A stretch of DNA of 64,000 bases from positions 1 to 64,000 of the forward strand of contig CAWELJ010000013.1 in the NCBI GenBank assembly GCA_963809825.1. The letters are read 5' to 3'. This DNA comes from Bog-473 sp963809825. Lineage in GTDB: Bacteria > Actinomycetota > Acidimicrobiia > Acidimicrobiales > RAAP-2. The position numbers and the translations under genes were made by a program. Shown one piece after another: positions 35,088 through 43,130 of this stretch (positions within the stretch are counted from its first letter, which is position 1; every line of letters starts with the position of its first letter). Under the pieces are notes generated by a model. That model had not been told where the DNA came from and did no database searches. It was given only the letters and a program-made list of their open reading frames with translations.

Positions 35088-35927
35088 ATGATGAAGAGCG
35101 CGGTGAGCACGTCGGACACGTTGGGGTTGATGTTGCGGGACCTCGACCAGTTCCCCATGCCCGATCACGAGCAGCAGGTCGAGTTGGCCAAACGCGTGGT
35201 GGCGGGTGACGAGGCCGCGCGCAAGCAGATGGTCGCCGCCAACCTCCGGCTGGTGGTGCACTGGGCCCGCCGGTACCAGGACCGCGGCGTCGACATGGCC
35301 GATCTCGTGCAGGAAGGCACGTTCGGCCTCATGCGCGCGGTGGACAAGTTCGACTGGGAGCGCGGCTTCCGCTTCTCCACCTACGCCACCTGGTGGATCC
35401 GTCAGGCCCTCCAGCGTGCGGTGCAGCAGCACGGGCGCACCATCCGGATCCCGCTCGAGGTCGGGGAGCAGATCCAGCGCCTCGAGCTGACCAAGTCCGA
35501 GCTCGCCAGCACCCTGGGCCGCGCGCCGACCGAGGCGGAGCTGGACGAAGCGACGGGTATGACCGCGGACGAGCGCGAATCGCTCGAGGACGTGGCGAGG
35601 GTGACGGCGTCGCTCGACCAGCCCGCCGCGCTCGAGTCGTCGACCACACTGGGCGAGTTGGTCGCGCCCGACGATTCGGACTTCGTGGCTGACGTCGAGG
35701 AGACCATGGTCTACGACCGGGTCCGAGACGCGGTCGAGCGGCTGCCCGGCCTCCAGCGCGACGTGCTCCGGCTTCGTTTCGGCTTCGACGGCGACTCGCC
35801 GGCGTCCCTCCAGTCGACGGCGGAGCGCCTGGGCGTCGGGGTCCGGCGGGTCCGCCGGGCCGAGGAGGAGGCGCTCGCTGCGCTGTCCTTCGACGCCGAC
35901 GTGCTCGGCGTCCACCAGGCGGCCTGA
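35088..35927 (+). CDS. Primary-like (group 2) sigma-70 factor
   Basis: 279 aa. ATG 35088 and ATG 35091 are both possible; GGAG lies 5 nt before the second. Region 1.2 LGLMLRDLDQFPMPDHEQQV, region 2 AANLRLVVHWARRYQDRGVD with DLVQEGTFGLMRAVDKFDWE and RFSTYATWWIRQALQRAV, region 3 PTEAELDEATGM, region 4 LPGLQRDVLRLRFGFDGDS. Region 1.1 is missing, so it is a non-essential RpoD relative (SigB/HrdD type) for stress or growth-phase genes. No anti-sigma gene adjacent. Confidence 0.88.
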   Translation: MMKSAVSTSDTLGLMLRDLDQFPMPDHEQQVELAKRVVAGDEAARKQMVAANLRLVVHWARRYQDRGVDMADLVQEGTFGLMRAVDKFDWERGFRFSTYATWWIRQALQRAVQQHGRTIRIPLEVGEQIQRLELTKSELASTLGRAPTEAELDEATGMTADERESLEDVARVTASLDQPAALESSTTLGELVAPDDSDFVADVEETMVYDRVRDAVERLPGLQRDVLRLRFGFDGDSPASLQSTAERLGVGVRRVRRAEEEALAALSFDADVLGVHQAA

Positions 35928-35975
35928 CCCCGGTCCCTTGCCCGGTCGACAACGGGCGGACCGGTCGACCGGGTC

Positions 35976-36911
35976 TCAGCCCAGGTAGGCCTCGAGGTCG
36001 TCGGGGAGCGGGGAAGCGAACTCCATCCGCGTCTCGGTACCCGGGTGGGTGAACGCCAGCTTGAAGGCGTGCAGGAAGAAGCGGCCCGATCCGAGTCGCT
36101 TGTCCGCAACCCCGTAGCGGGCGTCGCCCACCACGGGATGCCCGATGGCCGCCATGTGCACCCGGATCTGGTGGGTCCGGCCGCTCTGCAGGGAGAGCTC
36201 GAGCAGGGTCGTCGGCGCCTCGTCTTCCCTTTCCCTGCGCTCGACCACGGAATAGCCCGTCCGGGCCGGCTTCCCCGCCGCCATGACGGCCATCTTGGTG
36301 GGGGTGCGGGCCGAGCGGCCGATCGGCGCCTCGACCTCTCCTCGATCCTCTTTGACGATGCCGGCGACGAGCGCCAGATAGCGGCGCTCCATGGACCGCG
36401 TCGCGAGCTGGTCGACCAGATGACGGTAGGCGTCGGGGGTCCTGGCCACGGCCAGGAGGCCCGAGGTCCCCTTGTCGAGCCGGTGCACGATCCCCGGTCG
36501 GTCCGGCGCGCACACGCCCGCCGTCACCAGCTCGGCGAGGTCGGGGAACCGGGAGAGCAAACCCCCGACCAGCGTTCCTTCGTCGTGCCCGGCCCCCGGA
36601 TGGACGACGAGGCCGGCGGGCTTGTCGACGACGGCCACCAGCGGGTCCTCGTAGACGACCCCGAAGCGCACGCCCGGCTCCGCCGCCACGCCGGACCGGC
36701 GGGCTTCGGGTAGGAGGACGGTGATCGTCCCTCCCTCACGCAACACGACGCGGCCGGCCGACACCGGCACGCCGTCGAGGAGCACCCGGCCGGCGTCGAT
36801 CAGCTCGGCGGCCGCCCCCCGCGACACGTTGGCCACCATGGCGACGCCACGATCGACCCGCACGCCCGCCAGGAGCGCGGGCACCTCCGCCGAGATCGTC
36901 TCCCCCGTCAC
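35976..36911 (-). CDS. rluD: RluA/RluD-family 23S rRNA pseudouridine synthase
   Basis: 311 aa from GTG 36911 with GAGGAGG 7 nt upstream. N-terminal S4 domain (VRVDRGVAMVANVSRGAAAE), then the synthase domain with catalytic Asp in GIVHRLDKGTSGLLAVART, YEDPLVAVVDKPAGLVVHPG, and LELSLQSGRTHQIRVHMAAI. It modifies uridines in 23S rRNA. Directly downstream of lspA, as in many actinobacteria and firmicutes; the 107-bp gap codes for low-complexity QP repeats if read in frame. Confidence 0.9.
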   Translation of the reverse strand: MTGETISAEVPALLAGVRVDRGVAMVANVSRGAAAELIDAGRVLLDGVPVSAGRVVLREGGTITVLLPEARRSGVAAEPGVRFGVVYEDPLVAVVDKPAGLVVHPGAGHDEGTLVGGLLSRFPDLAELVTAGVCAPDRPGIVHRLDKGTSGLLAVARTPDAYRHLVDQLATRSMERRYLALVAGIVKEDRGEVEAPIGRSARTPTKMAVMAAGKPARTGYSVVERREREDEAPTTLLELSLQSGRTHQIRVHMAAIGHPVVGDARYGVADKRLGSGRFFLHAFKLAFTHPGTETRMEFASPLPDDLEAYLG

Positions 36912-37018
36912 GACGACATCCTCCTCCTCCGAGTGCGGCTCCGGCTGCGGCTGCGGCTGCGGCTGCGGCTCCTGCGCCCGCCCCCCGGCCCCCCGGCCCC
37001 CGGTCCCCCGGCCCCGGC

Positions 37019-37474
37019 TCACGCCGTGCCCCCGTGCTCCACACCTGTGCGCCCACCGAACAGCAGGGAGGCCACCACGATGATCACCCCCACCGTCACG
37101 CACGCGTCGGCCACGTTGAACGTCGGCCAGTAGTCGAGCGTGATGAAGTCGGGCACCTGGCCCCCGTGGCCGCCGGCGATCCGCTCACTCAGGTTCCCGA
37201 CCGCGCCCCCGAGCACCAGGCCCGCACCCACGGCCAGCGACACCGTCTTGACCTGGGCCACCACATAGGCCAGCACCACGACACCGATGCAGAGGAGCAC
37301 CGTCACCGCGACGGCGCGGCCGCTGAAGAGGCTGAACGCGAAGCCCGAGTTGAAGGTCAACGCCAGCCCGACCGGGCCCCACACGTGCCGCACGTCGTGG
37401 AGGTGGTCGAGGACCAGCGTGGTCGTCACCCGATCCGCCACGACCACGACTGCGGCGATGGCGAAGGCCAGCAC
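37019..37474 (-). CDS. lspA: Lipoprotein signal peptidase
   Basis: 151 aa, four membrane helices. Conserved boxes: TFNSGFAFSLFSGR, GAVGNLSERIAGG, VPDFI (first catalytic Asp) and FNVADACVTVG (second catalytic Asp). GNLSER carries Glu where GNLxDR is usual; this residue is not catalytic. GTG 37474 is chosen, 11 bp after the dksA-like stop; CTG and further upstream starts cannot be excluded. It cuts diacylglyceryl-prolipoproteins such as the lipoprotein at 11.2-11.7 kb. Confidence 0.88.
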   Translation of the reverse strand: MLAFAIAAVVVVADRVTTTLVLDHLHDVRHVWGPVGLALTFNSGFAFSLFSGRAVAVTVLLCIGVVVLAYVVAQVKTVSLAVGAGLVLGGAVGNLSERIAGGHGGQVPDFITLDYWPTFNVADACVTVGVIIVVASLLFGGRTGVEHGGTA

Positions 37475-37485
37475 CCGCGGGCGGG

Positions 37486-38367
37486 TCAGCGCCGCGACAG
37501 TCCCCCGCTCTTGCAGGCCACGCAGAGCCGGGCATACGGCAGCGCCCGCAGGCGGGGCTTGGGGATCGGCTGGAAGCAGCGCTCGCAGTACCCGTAGGTC
37601 TTGTCGTCGATGCGCTGCATCGCCTCGTCGATCTCCTCGACGGCCAGGGTCGCCTGTCCGGAGAGCGCGAGGTTCCGCTCGCGGTCGACCGTGACCGTGC
37701 CGCCTTCGCCGGACTCCTCGTCGAACTGCACGTCGCCCGGCTCGCGCTCCAGGGCGAGGGAATCCGCCTCGGCCCGCAGGGATGTCGCCTGCTCCTGGTA
37801 GATGGCCCGGTCGGCGACCAGCAGCTCGCGCACCTCCTCGAGGAACTTCGCGTCCTTGGCGTAGGGGCCCGTCTTGGGCCGCACGGGGGCCGGTGGCTTC
37901 GGCTTGGGCGTGAACGTCGTGCGCGCCGGTGCGGCCGCAGCAGCCGCCGCCGCCTTCTTGGCCGGCACCTTGGCCGCAGGCTTGGCGGCCGTCTTCTTCG
38001 CCGCCGCAGCCGTCGTCGACGCGGCCGCCCCCTTCTTGGGCGCCGCCGCCGCCTTCTTGGCCGCCGGCGCGCTCTTCCGGGCCGGCGTGGCCTTCTTGGC
38101 CGGCGCCGGCTTCTTCGCGGTCGCCCCGACCGCCTTCCTGGCGGCGGACGGAGCGGTCTTCTTCGCTGGTGAGGCGACCTTCTTGGTCGCAGTAGCTGCC
38201 TTTTTCACAACGGGCGCTGCCTTCTTCTTCGTGAGAGCGGGACGCTTTGTAGCTGTTGCAGCAACCTTCGAGGAGGAGCTTTTGTTCCCGCTCCGGGACG
38301 AGCCGGCGGAGCCCGAACGCGACGCAGGCACCCGCTTGACCTGGGCGCCCTTGTTCGCTGGCGTCAT
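37486..38367 (-). CDS. DksA/TraR-type zinc-finger protein with histone-like tail
   Basis: 293 aa from ATG 38367 (AAGGAGG 5 nt upstream). Residues 1-155 are a Lys/Ala/Pro/Thr-rich histone-H1-like tail (AKKAAAAPKK, PAKKATPARK repeats). After a linker comes the DksA/TraR region: LRAEADSLALEREPGDVQF, ALAVEEIDEAMQRIDD-type helix and the C4 zinc finger CERC...CVAC. Actinobacterial relatives are RNA-polymerase-secondary-channel or CarD-like regulators. The tail should bind DNA nonspecifically. Sits upstream of lspA and rluD. Confidence 0.85.
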   Translation of the reverse strand: MTPANKGAQVKRVPASRSGSAGSSRSGNKSSSSKVAATATKRPALTKKKAAPVVKKAATATKKVASPAKKTAPSAARKAVGATAKKPAPAKKATPARKSAPAAKKAAAAPKKGAAASTTAAAAKKTAAKPAAKVPAKKAAAAAAAAPARTTFTPKPKPPAPVRPKTGPYAKDAKFLEEVRELLVADRAIYQEQATSLRAEADSLALEREPGDVQFDEESGEGGTVTVDRERNLALSGQATLAVEEIDEAMQRIDDKTYGYCERCFQPIPKPRLRALPYARLCVACKSGGLSRR

Positions 38368-38496
38368 CGATCCCTCCTTCGGACCACGGCAGGTGGCCGG
38401 TTTCCCCGACGACGACCTCGTCCGGGGAGCGGGTGACGATACCGGACGGCGTCGGCACGGGCAACAACACCGCGGCGACCCGCCGCGCCGGAGCGG

Positions 38497-39246
38497 TCAG
38501 ACGGGGCGGGGCGCCCCCGAGACGGCGCCGGAGGCGCTCTGGAGGTTCAGCGTCGGCGCACCGTCGTCGGCCTCGGGGAGTTGACCTCCCGCCGACCGCG
38601 GCGCAGCGTCCGACTTCGGCTTGACGCCCATGAGGGAATTGGCCGGCTGCACGTTCTCGTCGACCCACTTGAGGATCTCGGACAACGCGCCGCGCAGGCG
38701 GTTCCGCTCGGATTCGAGGTGCCGGGCCATGCTCTCGACGTCCGTCGCCAGCTCGGTGCGGGTGGCCTCCAGCCGGGTGACCTCCTCGCGCAGCTTCTGG
38801 TGCGTCTCGGCCTGCAACTGCGCGGCGGTCGCCTCCGCCGCCGCGATGGCGGCCCGTGCCGTCTCCTCGGCCTGTGCGACGACCTCGGCCGCCTCGGCCT
38901 CGCTCTCGCGCTTGGTCTGGTCGACGAACTTCTGCGCGAGGAGCAGCGTGCGCTGCAGCGTCTCGTCGGTGAGCGCCGCATCGGTCGTGGCTGCCGCCGC
39001 GGCCTCCTCACCCTCGGCCGCCACCGGGGCGGCCCGCTTGTCGCGCTCGAGCTGGGCGATCCGCTCGCTCGCCTGACGCAGCCGCTCGTTCAGCTGCCGG
39101 ACGTGCTCCTGGAGCCCCTCTGCCTCCTGGGCCGCCTTGTCCAGGTACTCATCGACCTCATCGACGTTGTACCCCTTCAGACCGAGACGGAACTCGACCG
39201 TGCGCAGTGTGTCGAGGATCGATGCGGAAGCTTGGGAATTGTCCAT
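38497..39246 (-). CDS. divIVA: DivIVA-domain cell-division/polar growth protein
   Basis: 249 aa. N-terminal DivIVA signature FRLGLKGYNVDEVDEYLDK, then two long coiled coils (residues about 30-75 and 95-200) separated by an acidic Ala-rich linker, and a disordered tail. It gathers at curved membranes and poles and organises wall growth. ATG 39246 with TAGACT 8 nt upstream. Close to sepF and yggT in the usual actinobacterial order. Confidence 0.9.
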   Translation of the reverse strand: MDNSQASASILDTLRTVEFRLGLKGYNVDEVDEYLDKAAQEAEGLQEHVRQLNERLRQASERIAQLERDKRAAPVAAEGEEAAAAATTDAALTDETLQRTLLLAQKFVDQTKRESEAEAAEVVAQAEETARAAIAAAEATAAQLQAETHQKLREEVTRLEATRTELATDVESMARHLESERNRLRGALSEILKWVDENVQPANSLMGVKPKSDAAPRSAGGQLPEADDGAPTLNLQSASGAVSGAPRPV

Positions 39247-39254
39247 GGAGGCCG

Positions 39255-39260
39255 AGTCTA
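39255..39260 (-). promoter_or_regulatory. -10 box TAGACT for divIVA
   Basis: Minus strand TAGACT, 8 nt, ATG 39246. Leaderless; divIVA can therefore be made apart from the dcw operon. Confidence 0.5.
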
Positions 39261-39297
39261 ACCCTCCCCCCTCCCGCGGGGGTTCCGGCTCGGGCCG

Positions 39298-39561
39298 TCA
39301 GACCCGGTAGAGGACCGGCACCACCACGAAGACCAAGACGAGGCTGACCACCAGGAATGACACGTCGAGCATCCCGATCGGCGGGATGATCCGCCGCACC
39401 GGGCGGAGGATGGGCTCGGTGGCCTGGTAGAGGAAGTGCTGGATCCGGGCCAGCGTGGTGCCCGGCTGAATCCGGAACCAGCTCAGGATGGCGTAGGGCA
39501 GCATGATCAGCACCACGTACGCCTCGACGAGGCGCGCCAACCAGTGGAAGAGCGTCGTCAC
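39298..39561 (-). CDS. YggT-family membrane protein
   Basis: 87 aa, two hydrophobic helices (VEAYVVLIMLPYAILSW; LDVSFLVVSLVLVFVVVPVL). The conserved loop TEPILRPVRRIIPPIG is the YggT signature. Usually next to sepF; proposed to help division or ion homeostasis. GTG 39561 with TACCCT 8 nt upstream. Confidence 0.88.
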   Translation of the reverse strand: MTTLFHWLARLVEAYVVLIMLPYAILSWFRIQPGTTLARIQHFLYQATEPILRPVRRIIPPIGMLDVSFLVVSLVLVFVVVPVLYRV

Positions 39562-39569
39562 TGCTTGCG

Positions 39570-39575
39570 AGGGTA
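39570..39575 (-). promoter_or_regulatory. -10 box TACCCT for yggT
   Basis: Minus strand TACCCT, 8 nt, GTG 39561. Located in the gap to sepF. Confidence 0.45.
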
Positions 39576-39581
39576 GTGGGT

Positions 39582-40169
39582 CTAGTCGCGGCCGAAGCCG
39601 CGCTCCACCAGGCGCTGGCGCTCCTCGTCGGAGACCTTCACGTTCGTCGGGGCCAGCAGGAAGACCTGGTCGGCCACCTTCTCCATCTCCCCGCTGAGGG
39701 CGTAGGTGACGCCGCTGCAGAAGTCGATCATTCTGCGCTGCAGGTCGCGCTCGGCCATCTGGAGGTTCACGATCACGGGCCGGTTGTCCTTGAGGCGGTC
39801 CGCGATCTCCTTGGCGTCACCGAACCTCGACGGCGCCACGACGTGCACCCGGGCCGTCGAGGGCGCCGGCCCGGACGGGCTGATGGAGGGGTCGGCGGGC
39901 ATGGCCCGCACGGCCTGCGGGCGTGGTGCGACGTTGCTCGGGGTCGGCCGGGGCTGGGCGGGGACGGCGGACTCGCGGGGGATGGTGCGGACCCTGCTCA
40001 TCCCGCCGCTGTACTCCTCGGGCTGGTCGTACTCCGGGACCCGTGGCTCCACCCGGGTGGCGGCCGAGAACCCGCGGGGCGCGCGGTCCTCGAGGTCGTC
40101 GTACTCGTCGTACTCGTCGTCGAGCAGGCCGAGATACACCATGGTCTTCTTCATGAACGAGGGTGACAT
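39582..40169 (-). CDS. sepF: Cell division protein SepF
   Basis: 195 aa. The N-terminal membrane-binding helix (MKKTMVYLGLL) may begin at the internal Met 6; an acidic linker follows (DDEYDEYDDLEDRAPRG), then the SepF core APSRFGDAKEIADRLKDNRP, VIVNLQMAERDLQRRMIDFC and ALSGEMEKVADQVFLLAP. It bundles FtsZ and anchors it to the membrane, replacing FtsA, which is absent here. AGGAG upstream of ATG 40169. Confidence 0.93.
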   Translation of the reverse strand: MSPSFMKKTMVYLGLLDDEYDEYDDLEDRAPRGFSAATRVEPRVPEYDQPEEYSGGMSRVRTIPRESAVPAQPRPTPSNVAPRPQAVRAMPADPSISPSGPAPSTARVHVVAPSRFGDAKEIADRLKDNRPVIVNLQMAERDLQRRMIDFCSGVTYALSGEMEKVADQVFLLAPTNVKVSDEERQRLVERGFGRD

Positions 40170-40292
40170 GCCTTCTCCTGTCGAGCCACAGCGTAGTGCC
40201 TGCTCGGCACCCCTGGCAGGTCCGTACGCAGGGCTGCAGGCGACATCAGGCTCCTCCTGAGCCTGACATCGGCCTCCACCCGAGGTTCCGGC

Positions 40293-40994
40293 TCACGCTC
40301 CGCCCCGGGCGGGGGCCGACGGCGGGCGTTCCCCGAAGAGCGCACGCCCGACCCGCACCATGGTCGTGCCCGCGGCGACCGCCGCCTCGAGATCGTCGCT
40401 CATCCCCATGGAGCGCTCCTCGAGACCCAATTGGTCGGCCAGCCGCCCGACCGCCGTGAAGGCCTCCCGCGCGGCGGCCGGACCCGGTGCCGCCACCGTC
40501 ATGAGGCCCTTGACGTCGAGCCCGAGATCGGCCAGGCGCCGGACCAGCTCCCCCGCCTCCGCCGGTGGACAGCCGTTGCGGCCCGGCAGTCCGGTCGCGT
40601 CGACCTGCACCAGCACACCGGCCCCGGGGGCGAAGCGTGCGATGCGCGCGCCCTCGGCCGTGCGGGCGACGCTCTGCCACAGGCCGACGATCGGCGCCAG
40701 CGTCTGCACCTTGTTCCGTTGCACCGCCCCGAGGAAGTGCCATACCGTCGCCCCGGCGCCCGCCGCGGCCGCCGCCTTGGCGACGAGCTCGGCGGCGTAG
40801 TTCTCGCCCAGGTCCCCCAGACCGGCGCCGGACGCGGCACGCACCACCTCGGGCCCGAACCCCTTGGTGACGCCCACGATGCGTATGCGGGCCGGATCGC
40901 CGCCGGCGCGCTCGATGCGCGACCGGACGGCCGTGAGCCTCCGCGCGACCTCGTCGCTAGCGGAGGAAGGAGGGGACGTCGAAATCGTCGTCAC
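40293..40994 (-). CDS. YggS-family PLP homeostasis protein
   Basis: 233 aa. PLP-binding Lys in VGVTKGFGPE, then LGENYAAELVAKA, WHFLGAVQRNKV and GLMTVAAPGP, SMGMSDDLEAAVAAGTTMVR and VGRALFGER. Non-enzymatic PLP carrier. GTG 40994 lies inside the ftsZ 3' end (38-bp overlap); no later plausible start. Last gene of the dcw run. Confidence 0.88.
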   Translation of the reverse strand: MTTISTSPPSSASDEVARRLTAVRSRIERAGGDPARIRIVGVTKGFGPEVVRAASGAGLGDLGENYAAELVAKAAAAAGAGATVWHFLGAVQRNKVQTLAPIVGLWQSVARTAEGARIARFAPGAGVLVQVDATGLPGRNGCPPAEAGELVRRLADLGLDVKGLMTVAAPGPAAAREAFTAVGRLADQLGLEERSMGMSDDLEAAVAAGTTMVRVGRALFGERPPSAPARGGA

Positions 40995-42156
40995 CCAGGT
41001 CGAGCTCTTCGTCGGACCCCGTGGCGTCGGCGAAGATGTCCACCGGTTCGGGCGTGGCGAAGATCGACGAGGCCAGGTCCGCCGACTTGGAGGACCCGCC
41101 CACGCCCTCCTCCCAGCGCTCGAACCCGGCGGCGATGACCGTCACCCGGACCTCGTCACCCATGTTGTCGTCGATGACGGCGCCGAAGATGATGTTGGCG
41201 TCGGGGTGCGCGACGCCGTGGATGATCTCCGCCGCCTCGTTGACCTCGAAGAGCCCGAGGTCCGAGCCGCCGGCGATGTTGAGGACCATGCCACGGGCGC
41301 CCTCGATCGACGCCTCGAGCAAGGGCGACGTGATGGCCGCCCGTGCCGCGTTGGCCGCCCGGCCCTCGCCGATCGACGAGCCGATGCCCATGATCGCGGT
41401 GCCCGCGTTGGTCATGACCATCTTGACGTCGGCGAAGTCGGTGTTGATGAGCCCGGGCACCGTGATGAGGTCGGTGATGCCGCGGACACCCTGGAGGAGG
41501 ACCTCGTCGACCGTTTTGAACGCGTTGACCATGCTCGTCTTGTCGTTGGACACGGTGAGCAGCCGGTCGTTGGGGATGACGATGAGCGTGTCGACCTTCT
41601 CCTTGACGATCTGGATCCCCTTCTCCGCCTGCATGGCGCGGCGCCGGCCCTCGAAGGTGAAGGGACGGGTCACGACGCCGATCGTCAGCGCACCCAGCCC
41701 CTTGGCGATCTCGGCCACGACCGGCGCACCGCCGGTGCCCGTGCCCCCGCCCATGCCCGCGGTGATGAAGACCATGTCCGCGCCCTGCAGCGCCTCCTCG
41801 ATCTCGGGGCGGTGCTCCTCGGCGGCCAGGCGCCCGACCTCGGGATCGCTCCCGGCGCCGAGTCCCCGTGTCAGCTGGCGCCCGATGTCCAGCTTGAGGT
41901 CGGCATCGCTCATCAACAGCGCCTGGGCGTCGGTGTTGGCCGCGATGAACTCGACGTTGCGCAGGCCCGAGTCGATCATCCGGTTGACGGCGTTGACACC
42001 CCCGCCTCCGACGCCGACCACCTTGATCACTGCCAGGTAGTTGCCCTGGGAAGGCACGGTCGTCATGAACTCCCTCGTCTTCGGGTCGATCGCCGACCGG
42101 TCGCTCGCTGATTCGTTCCGCCAGCCGTCACCGGGGACGTTCGCCCAGCCAGCCAT
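40957..42156 (-). CDS. ftsZ: Cell division protein FtsZ
   Basis: 399 aa from ATG 42156, with AAAGG 7 nt upstream; ATG 42066 (MTTVPSQGNY, 369 aa) is the alternative and gives the usual N-terminus. Tubulin signature GMGGGTGTGGAPV, T7 loop VPGLINTDFADVK, and C-terminal SepF/FtsW-binding peptide DDFDVPSFLR. Polymerises with GTP to form the division ring. A hairpin (42162-42178) covers the ribosome site of the longer start. Confidence 0.96.
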   Translation of the reverse strand: MAGWANVPGDGWRNESASDRSAIDPKTREFMTTVPSQGNYLAVIKVVGVGGGGVNAVNRMIDSGLRNVEFIAANTDAQALLMSDADLKLDIGRQLTRGLGAGSDPEVGRLAAEEHRPEIEEALQGADMVFITAGMGGGTGTGGAPVVAEIAKGLGALTIGVVTRPFTFEGRRRAMQAEKGIQIVKEKVDTLIVIPNDRLLTVSNDKTSMVNAFKTVDEVLLQGVRGITDLITVPGLINTDFADVKMVMTNAGTAIMGIGSSIGEGRAANAARAAITSPLLEASIEGARGMVLNIAGGSDLGLFEVNEAAEIIHGVAHPDANIIFGAVIDDNMGDEVRVTVIAAGFERWEEGVGGSSKSADLASSIFATPEPVDIFADATGSDEELDLGDDDFDVPSFLR

Positions 42157-42161
42157 CCCTG

Positions 42162-42178
42162 AACCTTTTGGGAAGGTT
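42162..42178 (-). promoter_or_regulatory. Hairpin over the ftsZ ribosome site
   Basis: Minus strand AACCTT-CCCAA-AAGGTT, 6-bp perfect stem. Its right arm contains the AAGG that pairs with 16S rRNA for the start at 42156. Confidence 0.35.
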
Positions 42179-42245
42179 GATGTTCACAGTACGGCAACGT
42201 GACCCCACCATACGGGGGGTGTTCAGGCAGGTCAAGCATCCTACG

Positions 42246-43130
42246 TCACCCTGGCGTCACCGTCGGCGCACCGGGCACGCTCACGTCGATCACGTCCCCG
42301 TCGTGCAGGGTCGCACCGGCGAGGATGGAGGAGACGTCCTCGTACTTGGCGGTGAGCTGGGTGGGCGTGCCGATGTTCACGGCGATGGGCGTGGTCAGGG
42401 CCAGCCGCACCCAGCCCGCCGGCTCCACCGTGACCGCCGATACCTGTGCCGCGAAGGAGGCCGGCAGGGTCGACGCGACGACCAGCCCGGGGGCGTCCAG
42501 GGCCGGGAGCACGGTGCCGGGGGCGCCGGGGGCCCGGGGCACCGAGAGGAGGAGCAACCCCGGCGGGCGGGCGGGCGAGACGCTCAGCACCCGGCCGTCG
42601 GTGCTCAGCGTGTCCCACTGCCCGCCGGCCGCGCCGACGGCGAAGCGCGCGATCTCCTCCGTCACCGCGATGTGCACGCCGTCGGGCCACGACACGCGCA
42701 CGGATGCCGTGCGCACCCATGGCATCCGCTCGATGGCCGCCGCGGCGGCGCCGGCGTCGACGTCGAGCAGTGGCGGGCGGCTCGCCAGCCCGGCCTGGTC
42801 CACCACCTGCGCGGCCGATTCGTGCACGGCGCCGGTCACCGTCACCGACCGGGCCGCGAAGACGGGTGAATGGAGCAGGAACCAGCCGCCCACGACGACG
42901 GCCGTCCCGATGAGCCCGATGGTCAGCACGCGCAGGCGCCGTCGACCCTGCTGGCGGATGACGGCGGTCCGCCGGGCCGAGATGCGCGGGTCGATCCGGC
43001 TCCCCCTGCCGCTCTTGGCCCTTCCGCTCTTGGCACTGTGGCGGGCGCCCTTCGCCCTGCCGTTCCCGCGGCCCTGCGCCCAGCCCGGGAGGCGGAGCAG
43101 ACGCGGCGGCTTCGTCCCGACCTCGGTCAC
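42246..43130 (-). CDS. ftsQ: Cell division protein FtsQ
   Basis: 294 aa. Basic, disordered cytoplasmic part (1-67), one membrane helix (VLTIGLIGTAVVVGGWFLL), POTRA domain (FAARSVTVTGAVHESAAQVV, MPWVRTASVRVSWPDGVHI) and the FtsQ beta domain (GQWDTLSTDGRVLSV). Connects the divisome with FtsL and FtsI. GTG 43130 overlaps the murB stop (GTGA). Confidence 0.9.
   Translation of the reverse strand: MTEVGTKPPRLLRLPGWAQGRGNGRAKGARHSAKSGRAKSGRGSRIDPRISARRTAVIRQQGRRRLRVLTIGLIGTAVVVGGWFLLHSPVFAARSVTVTGAVHESAAQVVDQAGLASRPPLLDVDAGAAAAAIERMPWVRTASVRVSWPDGVHIAVTEEIARFAVGAAGGQWDTLSTDGRVLSVSPARPPGLLLLSVPRAPGAPGTVLPALDAPGLVVASTLPASFAAQVSAVTVEPAGWVRLALTTPIAVNIGTPTQLTAKYEDVSSILAGATLHDGDVIDVSVPGAPTVTPG

Noticed and set aside
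36912..37018. N-terminal extension of rluD (QPQPQP-rich)
   Set aside because: GTG 36911 has a good ribosome site (GAGGAGG), and the upstream in-frame stretch is low complexity, reaching into lspA.
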